Source: an uncultured Bacilli bacterium (lineage in GTDB: Bacteria > Bacillota_I > Bacilli_A > RF39 > UBA660). Taken from it: 64,000 nucleotides of DNA. The stretch's first letter is position 1. Each line of letters begins with the position of its first letter. Shown here in pieces: positions 13,860 to 22,198 of the stretch. Both the position numbers and the translations under genes were made by a program. The DNA lies in NCBI GenBank assembly GCA_934120635.1, contig CAKOUR010000006.1, positions 23,397 through 87,396 on the forward strand, in the 5' to 3' direction. The notes beneath the pieces were generated by a model. It was not told the DNA's origin, searched no databases, and worked only from the letters and a program-made list of their open reading frames with translations.

Positions 13860-15143
13860 ATGAAAGATAAATATTATGATTTTACTAGTTCATTAGTTAT
13901 GGGAATAGTTTTTATAATTGTAGGAATAATTCTTTTAATAGGTAAAACAAAACTATACCAAGAATTAATTTCTATTTTAATCTTTATTCTTTGGGGAAAT
14001 GCTTTCATTCACTTAATAAGATTATATTTTAGAAAACAAAGTAAAAGAGATAAAAAAAGAGCAAGATACTTTTGTGTGTTTAATTTTTTAATATGTATTA
14101 TATTTGCAATATTACCTAATTTTATCTTAGGAATAGCCCCTTTACTTTTTTCTATTTATTTATTAATAATATCAATTTCACAGTTTATTATGGGTTATCT
14201 AGAATTAAAAAGTAAAGAAAACTATGGAGTTCGCTATTTTTTATTAGGACTTATTTATCTTATAATAGCCTTTCCCATTATTTTTTCTCCTATTAATAAT
14301 ATAGATAGATTTCTAGTTTGTCTATCCATTTATATATTCTTTCTAGGAATATCATTTATTTATGATGGAATTATTCAAATTATCCCTCTAAAGTCAAAGA
14401 ATAATCTTAAAAGAAAAATAAAATTCACATTACCAAAAATTATAGAAGCTTTAATTCCTTATTCAGTAATGTTAGAAATTAATCATAATTTAGAAGTAAA
14501 CGGACAAAATACCTATTCCTATCATAATAAATTAGATAAGTCTGTTGATTTAAATATATTAATTCATACCTCTAATAGAGGATTTAATCGTATGGGACAT
14601 ATAGATATTTGTTACAAAGGAAAAGTGATATCATATGGATGCTACGATGAAGGAAGTAGATTTATTGGAGAACTCTTTGGAGACGGCGTATTATTTACAA
14701 CAAACAGTAAAAAAGAATACATTAATTTTTGTATTGATAATAGTAAAAAAACAATCTTTGATTTTGGAATTCATCTAACAGAAGAACAAAAAAAAGAAGT
14801 AGAAAAACGAATTCAAGAATTAATCAATAATACTTATTCTTGGAATCATAAACAAGATAAAAATTATAAAAATGCTACTAGTTATGCTGGAAGATTATAT
14901 AAAAAAACAAAAGCTAAATTTTATAAATTTAAATCAGGAAAGTATAAAACTTATTTTGTATTAGGAACAAATTGCTGCTTCCTAGCAGATGATATTATAG
15001 GAAAAAGTGGTATGGATATTTTAAGCATTAATGGAATTATTACGCCAGGAACTTATTATGATTATTTAAATAGAGCATTTAAAAGAAAAAATAGTAATAT
15101 TATTTATAAAGAAATTTACAATAAAGAAAGAAGGGCAAAATAA
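13860..15143 (+). CDS. Six-helix membrane protein fused to a permuted NlpC/P60-like (papain-fold) domain
   Basis: A 427-residue protein. Residues about 10-175 form six membrane helices in HdeD/DUF308-like pattern. Residues about 200-427 form a soluble domain with RMGHIDICYKG (His247) followed much later by GTNCCFLADDII (Cys372/Cys373). His before Cys is the order of circularly permuted papain-fold enzymes (YiiX/LRAT-type), where GH-hydrophobic-x-Y-x-G precedes an NC motif. Possible roles are amidase, peptidase or lipid acyl transfer at the membrane. The start at 13860 follows AGGAGG (13849-13854). It lies five bases before the methyltransferase gene. The fusion is seen; the enzyme class is inferred. 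Confidence 0.6.
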   Translation: MKDKYYDFTSSLVMGIVFIIVGIILLIGKTKLYQELISILIFILWGNAFIHLIRLYFRKQSKRDKKRARYFCVFNFLICIIFAILPNFILGIAPLLFSIYLLIISISQFIMGYLELKSKENYGVRYFLLGLIYLIIAFPIIFSPINNIDRFLVCLSIYIFFLGISFIYDGIIQIIPLKSKNNLKRKIKFTLPKIIEALIPYSVMLEINHNLEVNGQNTYSYHNKLDKSVDLNILIHTSNRGFNRMGHIDICYKGKVISYGCYDEGSRFIGELFGDGVLFTTNSKKEYINFCIDNSKKTIFDFGIHLTEEQKKEVEKRIQELINNTYSWNHKQDKNYKNATSYAGRLYKKTKAKFYKFKSGKYKTYFVLGTNCCFLADDIIGKSGMDILSINGIITPGTYYDYLNRAFKRKNSNIIYKEIYNKERRAK

Positions 15144-15147
15144 GAAG

Positions 15148-15912
15148 ATGAATAACTTAGAAGAATATTATAATAAATTTAATGAAGATAAACGATTAAA
15201 TACAAGAAGAGGACAAATAGAATTTATTACTAATATGAAATATATTCACAAATATTTAAAAGAAGGGGATAAAATACTAGATATCGGAGCAGGAACAGGA
15301 AAATATTCTCTTTCTTTAGATAAAGAAGGCTATGAAGTAACAGCAATAGAATTAGTAAAAAGAAATATTCAAATCATTAACAAAAAAAATCCTCATCTAA
15401 AAACAATCTTAGGAAATGCACTAGATCTATCGATGATAAAAGATAATACTTATGATATTGTCTTACTATTTGGACCAATGTATCATTTAAAAAAAAGAAG
15501 TGATCAAATTAAAGCATTAGCAGAAGCCAAAAGAGTAACAAAAAAAGAAGGAATAATTTTAGTTTCCTATTGTATGAATGATTATGCTGTTATTACACAT
15601 GGATTTATAGAAGGTAACATTCAAGAAAATATCAAAAATCAACAAATTAATAAAAACTTTAAAATATTAGAAAATGGCAATCCCCTTTATGATTATGTAA
15701 GAATAGAGGATATAAATGAAATAAATAAAATAACAAAATTAAAAAGAATACAAATAGTATCTTCTGATGGAATGACTAATTATATCAGAGGAACACTCAA
15801 TAAAATGAACAAAGAGACCTTCAATATTTATTTAAAATATCATTTATCCACATGTGAAAGAAAAGATTTTTTAGGAGTATCAACCCATTTGCTAGATATT
15901 TTAAAAAAGTAA
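15148..15912 (+). CDS. Class I SAM-dependent methyltransferase
   Basis: A 254-residue enzyme of the Methyltransf_11/25 type. Motif I KILDIGAGTGKYSLSL (about 44-59) binds AdoMet, the acidic end of strand 2 is VTAIELVKRN, and motif IV is YDIVLLFGPMYHL. The C-terminal third (about 175-254) is variable. Substrate unknown. It starts four bases after the membrane/papain-like gene and is probably co-transcribed with it. Confidence 0.85.
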   Translation: MNNLEEYYNKFNEDKRLNTRRGQIEFITNMKYIHKYLKEGDKILDIGAGTGKYSLSLDKEGYEVTAIELVKRNIQIINKKNPHLKTILGNALDLSMIKDNTYDIVLLFGPMYHLKKRSDQIKALAEAKRVTKKEGIILVSYCMNDYAVITHGFIEGNIQENIKNQQINKNFKILENGNPLYDYVRIEDINEINKITKLKRIQIVSSDGMTNYIRGTLNKMNKETFNIYLKYHLSTCERKDFLGVSTHLLDILKK

Positions 15913-15955
15913 ATTTTTTTCTAGTTATTTATATTAAGTCAAAATCCCCTCTTTT

Positions 15956-15963
15956 CATACAAT
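15956..15963 (+). promoter_or_regulatory. SigE/SigK-like -10 of a coat gene
   Basis: CATACAAT equals the sigma-E -10 consensus CATACAnT and also fits sigma-K CATAnnnT. It lies 24 bases before the CotD-like start. The -35 is unclear. Confidence 0.45.
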
Positions 15964-15986
15964 AAAGTAGAAAAGGAGGAATTTTT

Positions 15987-16325
15987 ATGTTCTGTAACGA
16001 TACTATGGGGCGTGATGACTTAGACATTAATATTACCAATCAAAATATAAATGCCAACATGAACGATAATATGAATTATAATGAAATGGGAGAATATAAC
16101 ATGATGCCTGCACAACAAGGAAATATGATGAGCCCTATTATTGAACCAGGAAGAGAAAGAATTGTAAATCGTACTTTTGTTCATGAAGTACCACATGTTT
16201 GTCCAATCAATACAAGAATTATTAATAATCATATTTATAGACATACTTATCAACCAAGATATACTTGCTGTGAAGAAAATATTATTACCCAACAACAATG
16301 TGGATCATGTTGTTGCTTTAGATAA
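15987..16325 (+). CDS. CotD-like spore coat protein
   Basis: A 112-residue Asn/Met-rich protein with a Cys-rich tail (CC...QCGSCCCF). SPIIEPGRERIVNRTFVHEV, PHVCPINTRIINNHIYRHTY and QPRYTCC correspond in pattern to the CotD family core: a Pro-rich start, then V-PHI-H-P-x-x-T-x-x-x-N-H-x-x-Y-x-H. Inner-coat proteins of this type are cross-linked late in sporulation in the mother cell. AAAAGGAGGAA is an optimal ribosome site, and a sigma-E/K-like -10 lies upstream. Its own terminator follows. Identification is from the family pattern, not a search. Confidence 0.65.
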   Translation: MFCNDTMGRDDLDINITNQNINANMNDNMNYNEMGEYNMMPAQQGNMMSPIIEPGRERIVNRTFVHEVPHVCPINTRIINNHIYRHTYQPRYTCCEENIITQQQCGSCCCFR

Positions 16326-16327
16326 CT

Positions 16328-16353
16328 TTAGAGACTTCGTCTCTTTTTTTCTT
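16328..16353 (+). terminator. Terminator after the CotD-like gene
   Basis: AGAGAC-TTC-GTCTCT followed by a T-tract. AACTTTAGAGA at its base recurs in the terminator of the next gene (16935). Confidence 0.85.
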
Positions 16354-16472
16354 TAATGTAGAATTACTCACAACTTCTTATAAAAAAACAATAAAATTTA
16401 TTTAAAATAATGACTTTTTAGAAAAAATTTGTTACAATCAAAACAAACAAAGATGAGAAAAGGAGAGTTAAA

Positions 16473-16910
16473 ATGGAAAATGAAAATGGAGTAATTGCAA
16501 TTATGCCAAACGGAGCAGTAATACCAAGTGCAATAAATAAAATAAATTCAAGACATTGGTGTTGTTTTGATGATATAGAAACACAATTAAACTTAAAGTC
16601 AAACTGTGGTACTGATCAAATGGAACACGCCTGGTATTTAGCAAGAAAAGGAATTATATCTATTCAAGTAGCAAAAGATATATGTTATATAATAACTTCA
16701 CCAGAACTAGATTTAATACCACCCGTTCAATTAAAAATGTTATCTGAAATCATAGAAAAAAATTATAATGATGTAGAAAACTTTGGTATTGATTTAGTAT
16801 CAGAAGATAAACATACACCAATCATAATAGATGATGAGTATGAATTTGGTGTAGATAAAGTAAATGAAGTATTTAATTTTTCTTCATTACAAAAACATAA
16901 ATCTAGATAA
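16473..16910 (+). CDS. Hypothetical protein, 145 residues
   Basis: A soluble acidic protein without signal or membrane segment. Recognisable features are few: an N-terminal IAIMPNGAVIPSAINKI strand/turn region, Trp/Cys in RHWCCFDD, and a C-terminal acidic region (IIIDDEYEFGVDKVNE). I do not recognise a family. AAAGGAGAG precedes the ATG. It lies between a coat-like gene and an adenine methylase and shares a near-identical terminator stem with the coat-like gene, which may hint at common origin of the 3' flanks. Confidence 0.7.
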   Translation: MENENGVIAIMPNGAVIPSAINKINSRHWCCFDDIETQLNLKSNCGTDQMEHAWYLARKGIISIQVAKDICYIITSPELDLIPPVQLKMLSEIIEKNYNDVENFGIDLVSEDKHTPIIIDDEYEFGVDKVNEVFNFSSLQKHKSR

Positions 16911-16932
16911 TAAAAAAAATATTAATTTTATT

Positions 16933-16964
16933 TCAACTAACTTTAGAGATTTAATCTCTTTTTC
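16933..16964 (+). terminator. Terminator after the 145-residue hypothetical gene
   Basis: AGAGATTTAATCTCT hairpin followed by TTTTCTTTT. The base AACTTTAGAGA matches the terminator at 16328. Confidence 0.8.
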
Positions 16965-17026
16965 TTTTATAACTAAAATATCCATGATATAATAAAAAAG
17001 ACTTAGAAAAGCAAGGAGGAAGCAAG

Positions 17027-17890
17027 ATGCTAAAAGGAAAACCATTTGTAAAATGGGCAGGAGGAAAAAGACAAATTTTAGATAAATTAAAAAAGTATGT
17101 ACCAAATGAATTTAATACATACTATGAACCATTTATAGGAGGAGGAGCACTATTATTTGAACTTTCTCCCAAAAAAGCAGTAATTAATGATTCTAATCAA
17201 GAATTAATGAATGTTTACAATTGTTTATGTAATGAAGAAAAATTCAAAAAAATGTGTAATGTATTAAATCATTATGAAAGAGAACATTCTGAAAAATTTT
17301 ATTACGAAATAAGAAATAAAGATCGTGATAAAAAGAAATATAATCGTCTTTCAGACTATACTAAAGCAGCTAGGACAATTTATTTAAATAAAGCTTGTTT
17401 TAACGGGCTTTACAGAGTAAATAGTAAAAATGAATTTAATGTTCCATTTGGAAAAAAAGAAAAAGTAAATACATATGATGGTGGAAATTTAATTACAGTT
17501 AGTAATTATTTAACAATGAATGATATAAAAATTTTAAGTATAGATTTTGAAGAATCTGTAAAAGATGCCAAAAAAGGAGATTTTGTTTATTTTGATCCAC
17601 CATATGATTCAGATACCAAAACATTTAATAGTTATACTGAAGAAGGATTTGGAAAAGAAGAACAAAGAAGATTAGCCAAAGTATTTAAAGAATTAGATAA
17701 AAAAGGTGTTTATGTAATGTTATCTAATCACAATACTTTATTAGTAAATGAACTTTATCAAGACTATTATATCCATCATATCGAAGCAAAAAGAAACATT
17801 AATTCAAAAGGAAGTAAAAGAGGAAAGGTAGAAGAAGTAATCATAACTAATTTTATTAATAAAGTTGGTTTTGATTCACAAGATGAATAA
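17027..17890 (+). CDS. DNA adenine-N6 methyltransferase (Dam/D12 class)
   Basis: A 287-residue alpha-class adenine methylase. FVKWAGGKRQIL (7-18) and YEPFIGGGALLFEL form the AdoMet-binding region, and FVYFDPPYDSDTKTF (DPPY at 190-193) is the catalytic motif. Size and motifs fit the Dam/DpnM/MboIA group, which usually methylates GATC. No endonuclease gene is adjacent, so it is probably a solitary regulator or antirestriction enzyme. AAGGAGGAAGC gives a strong ribosome site. Target GATC is inferred from the family. Confidence 0.9.
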   Translation: MLKGKPFVKWAGGKRQILDKLKKYVPNEFNTYYEPFIGGGALLFELSPKKAVINDSNQELMNVYNCLCNEEKFKKMCNVLNHYEREHSEKFYYEIRNKDRDKKKYNRLSDYTKAARTIYLNKACFNGLYRVNSKNEFNVPFGKKEKVNTYDGGNLITVSNYLTMNDIKILSIDFEESVKDAKKGDFVYFDPPYDSDTKTFNSYTEEGFGKEEQRRLAKVFKELDKKGVYVMLSNHNTLLVNELYQDYYIHHIEAKRNINSKGSKRGKVEEVIITNFINKVGFDSQDE

Positions 17891-17989
17891 ACCTTTTCTT
17901 TTTTACGAAAATAATTATTAAGAATTCTTATTGATTAGTATTATTTTAACTAATAAAGTGCTATAATAAATCTAAAGTAGGTGATAGCA

Positions 17990-20611
17990 TTGATTCAAAT
18001 CTTTGATATAAAAAGAAAAAAGAAAACTCTAAAAAATGATGATTTAAAAATATTAGAAAAATACTTATCAATATCTAAGCAAGAAGATCAAGAAATATTC
18101 AAACAATACAATACAAATATAGAGGGGTTAAATAGTAAAGAAGCCAAAGAAAGATTAAAAAAAGGTGGAAAAAATATAGTCATTAAAGAAGAAAAGAAAA
18201 GTATGTTTTATTTTTTGTTGAATTCTTTTAAAGATGAATTTATTATAATATTAATTTGTTTAGCCATAATTAATTTCTTTCTTCAAGATAAATTAGGATC
18301 ACTAATTATACTAATTATTGCCTTAATTAGTGCGCTAATAAGATTTTTTCAAGATTATTCAGTAGATAAATTTAATCATAAATTAAAATCGAGCATTTAT
18401 TCTACAACGACAGTATTAAGAAACAATCAAGAAGTAGAAATTAAAGTAGATGATATTGTAAAAGGAGATATTGTAAAATTAAATGCTGGAGCAATTATTC
18501 CTGCTGACTTAAAAATTATAGAAGCCAAAGACTTATTTTTAAACGAATCAGTTTTTACAGGAGAAAGTGCTTTAGTAGAAAAAAGAAAAATAAATCAAAC
18601 AGAGAAAAAAGAAATCTTTGATATTGAAAATATTGCTTTAATGGGTTCTAGCGTTGTTAGTGGTCTTGGAACAGGAGTAGTAGTAGAAACTGGATTCTCT
18701 ACTTATTTAGGAACACTAGGAGGAGAAGTAGAAAATAAAAAAACAGTAACAAACTTTGATTTAGGAATCAAACATATCTCCAATCTTTTAATAAAATATA
18801 TGGTCGTTGTTTGTTTAGTTGTAGTAATCATTGATGGCCTAATAAAAAAGAATATCAATGAAGCCTTACTATTTGCCTTATCTGTTGCTGTTGGAATTAC
18901 CCCAAGTATGTTGCCAATGATTTTAAATGTCAACTTAACCAAAGGAAGCAGAAGCCTAGCCAAAAAAAAGACATTAGTAAAAAAAATAGAATCTATCCAA
19001 AATTTAGGAGCAATTGATATTTTATGTACAGACAAAACAGGGACTCTAACAGAAAATAAGATAATTCTTCAAAAATATATTGATGCAAAAGGAACAGAAA
19101 ATAACAGTATTTTAGAATATGCTTACCTCAATAGTCATTATTCTACAGGAATTAAAAATTTAGTAGATAGAGCAATTCTTACTTATGCAAAAGAAAATAA
19201 ACTAGAAGCATTAGATGAAAAATATGAAAAAGTAGATGAAATTCCTTTTGATTATACAAGAAAAAAAGAAACTGTTATAGTAAAAAAACAAGGAAAATAT
19301 AGAGTAATTACAAAAGGTGCCTTAGAAGAGATACTATCTTGTTGCACCAAAATAAAATTAGGAACGAAAGTAACAACAATCGATGAAGAATTAAAAAAAA
19401 CTATTGAAAATAAAGCTATAGAATTAGCGAATGATGGAATGCAAGTCATTGCACTATCAGAAAAAAATGAATACAATCCAGATGATAAAACCAAAGAAAT
19501 TGAAAGTAATATGACGTTTATAGGTTTCGTTGGTTTCTTAGATCCAGCCAAAAAAGATGTAAAAAACACATTAACAAAATTAGAAAAAATAGGAATTCAT
19601 ACCAAAATATTAACAGGAGATAATCCTTACGCAACTAAAAATATTTGTAATTTAGTAGGATTAAATGGAAATGACATCTTACTAGGTAGTGATATAGATC
19701 ACATGAGTGATGAAGAATTATCAAAAAAAATAGAAGTTGTTGACGTCTTTGCTAGAATGAATCCTCTTCAAAAAGAAAGAATTGTTTCTCTCTACAAAAA
19801 AAATGGACATGTTGTTGGCTATATGGGAGATGGAGTAAATGATGCTCCTTCTCTAAACATAGCAGATGTTGGAATTTCAGTAAATACAGCTTCATCCATT
19901 GCCAAAGAAGCAAGTGATATTATTATTTTAAAACAAAGCCTTAAAGTAGTCTATGATGGAGTAGTAGAAGGAAGAAAAGTGTACGGAAACATTATCAAAT
20001 ATATGAAAATGGCTTTAAGTGCTGATTTTGGAGATGTTTTTAGCATTATGATTGCCAGCATCTTCTTACCATTTTTACCACTTTTACCTATTCAAATGCT
20101 TCTTCAAGATTTTATTTATGACTTTTCACAAATAGGAATTCCTTATGATAATGTAGATGAAGAATTCTTAAAAAATCCCAAAAAATGGGATACTAAAGGA
20201 ATATCTAGATTTATGAAAGTAATGGGAATTACCAGTTCTCTAATTGATGTAATTTCCTTCATTATTTTTTGGCATTTGCTAGGATTTAATACACTAGATA
20301 AAGCATCTTACTTCCAAACAGCATGGTTTGTAACCTGCCTTGTTACAGAATTAATGATAATATTCAATGTTAGAACTTCTAAAAAGCCATTCCTTGAATC
20401 AAATGCTAGTCTAGAACTCAACTATTTAACTCTTTTATCCCTAGTATTAACAATATTTACCCCAATATTTTTACATAAAGTAGCGTCATTCCATTTTGAA
20501 ATATTACCTCCAATTTTTTACTTCTATTTAATCATACTAGTTTTATTCTATTTCTTAATTGTTTCTATAATAAAAAAAATATATATCAAAAAATACCATG
20601 AATGGTTATAA
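17990..20611 (+). CDS. mgtA: Magnesium-transporting P-type ATPase (MgtA/MgtB type)
   Basis: An 873-residue P3B-type ATPase for Mg2+ import. The actuator loop is FTGESA, the phosphorylation motif LCTDKTGTLTE has Asp348, and the hinge motif is GDGVNDAPS. The Mg-specific membrane signature GITPSMLPMILNVNLTKGS and the late LLQDFIYDFSQIGIPYDNVD separate it from Ca2+ pumps. Start is a TTG at 17990, four bases after GGTGAT (17980-17985); a GTG at 17981 overlaps that site. TATAAT near 17952 leaves only a very short leader, so no Mg2+ riboswitch is present. Followed by a lipoprotein gene in the same transcript. Confidence 0.92.
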   Translation: MIQIFDIKRKKKTLKNDDLKILEKYLSISKQEDQEIFKQYNTNIEGLNSKEAKERLKKGGKNIVIKEEKKSMFYFLLNSFKDEFIIILICLAIINFFLQDKLGSLIILIIALISALIRFFQDYSVDKFNHKLKSSIYSTTTVLRNNQEVEIKVDDIVKGDIVKLNAGAIIPADLKIIEAKDLFLNESVFTGESALVEKRKINQTEKKEIFDIENIALMGSSVVSGLGTGVVVETGFSTYLGTLGGEVENKKTVTNFDLGIKHISNLLIKYMVVVCLVVVIIDGLIKKNINEALLFALSVAVGITPSMLPMILNVNLTKGSRSLAKKKTLVKKIESIQNLGAIDILCTDKTGTLTENKIILQKYIDAKGTENNSILEYAYLNSHYSTGIKNLVDRAILTYAKENKLEALDEKYEKVDEIPFDYTRKKETVIVKKQGKYRVITKGALEEILSCCTKIKLGTKVTTIDEELKKTIENKAIELANDGMQVIALSEKNEYNPDDKTKEIESNMTFIGFVGFLDPAKKDVKNTLTKLEKIGIHTKILTGDNPYATKNICNLVGLNGNDILLGSDIDHMSDEELSKKIEVVDVFARMNPLQKERIVSLYKKNGHVVGYMGDGVNDAPSLNIADVGISVNTASSIAKEASDIIILKQSLKVVYDGVVEGRKVYGNIIKYMKMALSADFGDVFSIMIASIFLPFLPLLPIQMLLQDFIYDFSQIGIPYDNVDEEFLKNPKKWDTKGISRFMKVMGITSSLIDVISFIIFWHLLGFNTLDKASYFQTAWFVTCLVTELMIIFNVRTSKKPFLESNASLELNYLTLLSLVLTIFTPIFLHKVASFHFEILPPIFYFYLIILVLFYFLIVSIIKKIYIKKYHEWL

Positions 20612-20627
20612 GAAAGGAAATAAAAAA

Positions 20628-21356
20628 ATGAAAAAAATAATTATCTATTCTTTTATCTTGTTATCATTAACAGGATGTAACAAAATAAACAAAGAAACTA
20701 ATCAAAACAAAGAAAGTAAAAATACAACAATTACTTTAAAAGGAAATGAAACAACTGGATATACCTGGAATTGCATAGAGGAAAATCATTATTTAAAAAT
20801 AAAAAGTACTTATCAAGAAGATAAAAAAACTGATGAAAATATGACTGGAGTAGGAGGAAAATACACCATTACTTTAACTGGCTTAAAAGAAGGAAAAACA
20901 AAACTTACTTGTCAATATAAAAGATCTTTTGAAGAAGAAGCAGAAGAAACAAGAACTTATCCTATTAAAATTGATAATACATTAAAAGTAACAGTAGGAA
21001 AATATTCTAGTACCAAAAAAGAAAGTAAAACAGATACAGAAAATAATACTCAAAAAGAAAATACAACTACCAAACAAGAACTTAAAACCTTTACTTTTGA
21101 TAATGCATATGGAACAGAAACAATTGAAGCAGAAGAAGCCCTAACCGCAACAGGAACAGCAGGAGCTAGTAACACAATTTTTTATTTAAAAGAAAACAAA
21201 TTATATTTATATGGACATGGAGAAGATGATGAATTACTAGCAAATGGAGTAGAGAAAATTTATTATAAAACAGCCCAAGCAGAACAAATTACAGTAGTAT
21301 TAAACAAAAATTCTACCATGAGTAAAGAAAATAGTTATCTTGAATATGAAAAATAG
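20628..21356 (+). CDS. Chagasin-like (I42) lipoprotein
   Basis: A 242-residue lipoprotein. The signal ends in lipobox SLTGC (Cys15). The first domain (about 28-115) has GNETTGYTWNC, corresponding to the NPTTGY loop of chagasin-family cysteine protease inhibitors, then GVGGKYTITLTGLKEGKTKL and CQYKRSFE, matching their G-x-GG and R-P/S-W/F loops. After a Thr/Lys/Asn linker (about 125-155) a second domain, TFDNAYGTETIEAEEAL, is unassigned. It lies 16 bases after mgtA and is likely co-transcribed. The start at 20628 follows AGAAAGGAAA. The inhibitor fold is likely; the target is unknown. Confidence 0.75.
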   Translation: MKKIIIYSFILLSLTGCNKINKETNQNKESKNTTITLKGNETTGYTWNCIEENHYLKIKSTYQEDKKTDENMTGVGGKYTITLTGLKEGKTKLTCQYKRSFEEEAEETRTYPIKIDNTLKVTVGKYSSTKKESKTDTENNTQKENTTTKQELKTFTFDNAYGTETIEAEEALTATGTAGASNTIFYLKENKLYLYGHGEDDELLANGVEKIYYKTAQAEQITVVLNKNSTMSKENSYLEYEK

Positions 21357-21392
21357 AAATATCATTTTTTGGTATTTCTATTTTTATCTAAA
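21355..21392. terminator. Bidirectional terminator
   Basis: AAATAGAAATA pairs with TATTTCTATTT, with T-runs on both strands, between the chagasin-like gene and the convergent sirtuin gene. Confidence 0.8.
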
Positions 21393-22099
21393 TATTGAAA
21401 AACCTCTTTAATATCCTCGTGAATAACTAAATCAGCAACACCATCCATTGGAGTAGTATCTTTATTAATAATAATTAAATGTTTTCCATGAAAATAACGA
21501 ACAAAAGAAGAAGCTGGATAAACCACTAAAGAAGTACCAGCAACAATCAAAACATCTGCTTGTTTAATTTCCTTAATTGCCATATCGATAACATCTTCAT
21601 CAAGTGGTTCTTCATACAAAACAACATCAGGTTTTATTATTCCACCACACGTACACTTTGGAACACCACTTGCAGAAAATACTTCTGAAGCTCTCATCTT
21701 AGAACCACAATTCATGCAATAATTATTCATAATTGTTCCATGTAATTCAATAACATTTTTACTTCCAGCCTTTTGATGTAACCCATCAATATTCTGCGTA
21801 ATAATCGCTTTTAATTGATTATTTTTTTCTAACTTAGCCAAATACTGATGACAAATATTAGGACTAGCACTTAAACTATTTAAATTCTTTCTATAAAATT
21901 GATAAAAATATTCAGTATTTTTCATAAAAAAAGAATGACTTAATACTTCTTCAGGTGAATATAAAAATTTTTCATGATATAAACCATCAGCACTCCTAAA
22001 ATCTTTCAAACCACTAGCCGTAGATACACCAGCACCTCCAAAGAAAACAAGATGCTTAGCTTCATTAATATATTGATCCAATAATTTTAACTTATTCAT
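21362..22099 (-). CDS. Sir2-family NAD-dependent protein deacylase
   Basis: A 245-residue sirtuin. NAD-binding signatures are FFGGAGVSTASGLKDFRS and TQNIDGLHQKAGS, the catalytic His is in ELHGT, and the zinc site is CMNC followed by C-T-C-GG. Substrate-binding and late Rossmann motifs are VAGTSLVVYPA and IINKDTTPMD. Full length and all motifs fit a cellular lysine deacylase and not a defence-associated Sir2 domain. The start is moved to the ATG at 22099 because GGTGAT lies just before it; upstream in-frame codons overlap that site. Confidence 0.93.
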   Translation of the reverse strand: MNKLKLLDQYINEAKHLVFFGGAGVSTASGLKDFRSADGLYHEKFLYSPEEVLSHSFFMKNTEYFYQFYRKNLNSLSASPNICHQYLAKLEKNNQLKAIITQNIDGLHQKAGSKNVIELHGTIMNNYCMNCGSKMRASEVFSASGVPKCTCGGIIKPDVVLYEEPLDEDVIDMAIKEIKQADVLIVAGTSLVVYPASSFVRYFHGKHLIIINKDTTPMDGVADLVIHEDIKEVFQYLDKNRNTKK

Positions 22100-22198
22100 T
22101 CTTATCACCAAAATAATTGTAATACAAAAGCATGATTTTGTTAAGTATTTTATTTTTTTAAAACTTTATGATAAAATGTTAAACGAGTAGGTGATATT

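Noticed and set aside
17891..17989. Magnesium riboswitch before mgtA
   Set aside because: The promoter -10 near 17952 leaves only about 25 transcribed bases before the start codon.
21362..22099. Sirtuin as part of a SIR2-HerA defence system with the gene at 60119
   Set aside because: The two genes are about 38 kb apart, and the sirtuin has all motifs and the length of an ordinary protein deacylase.
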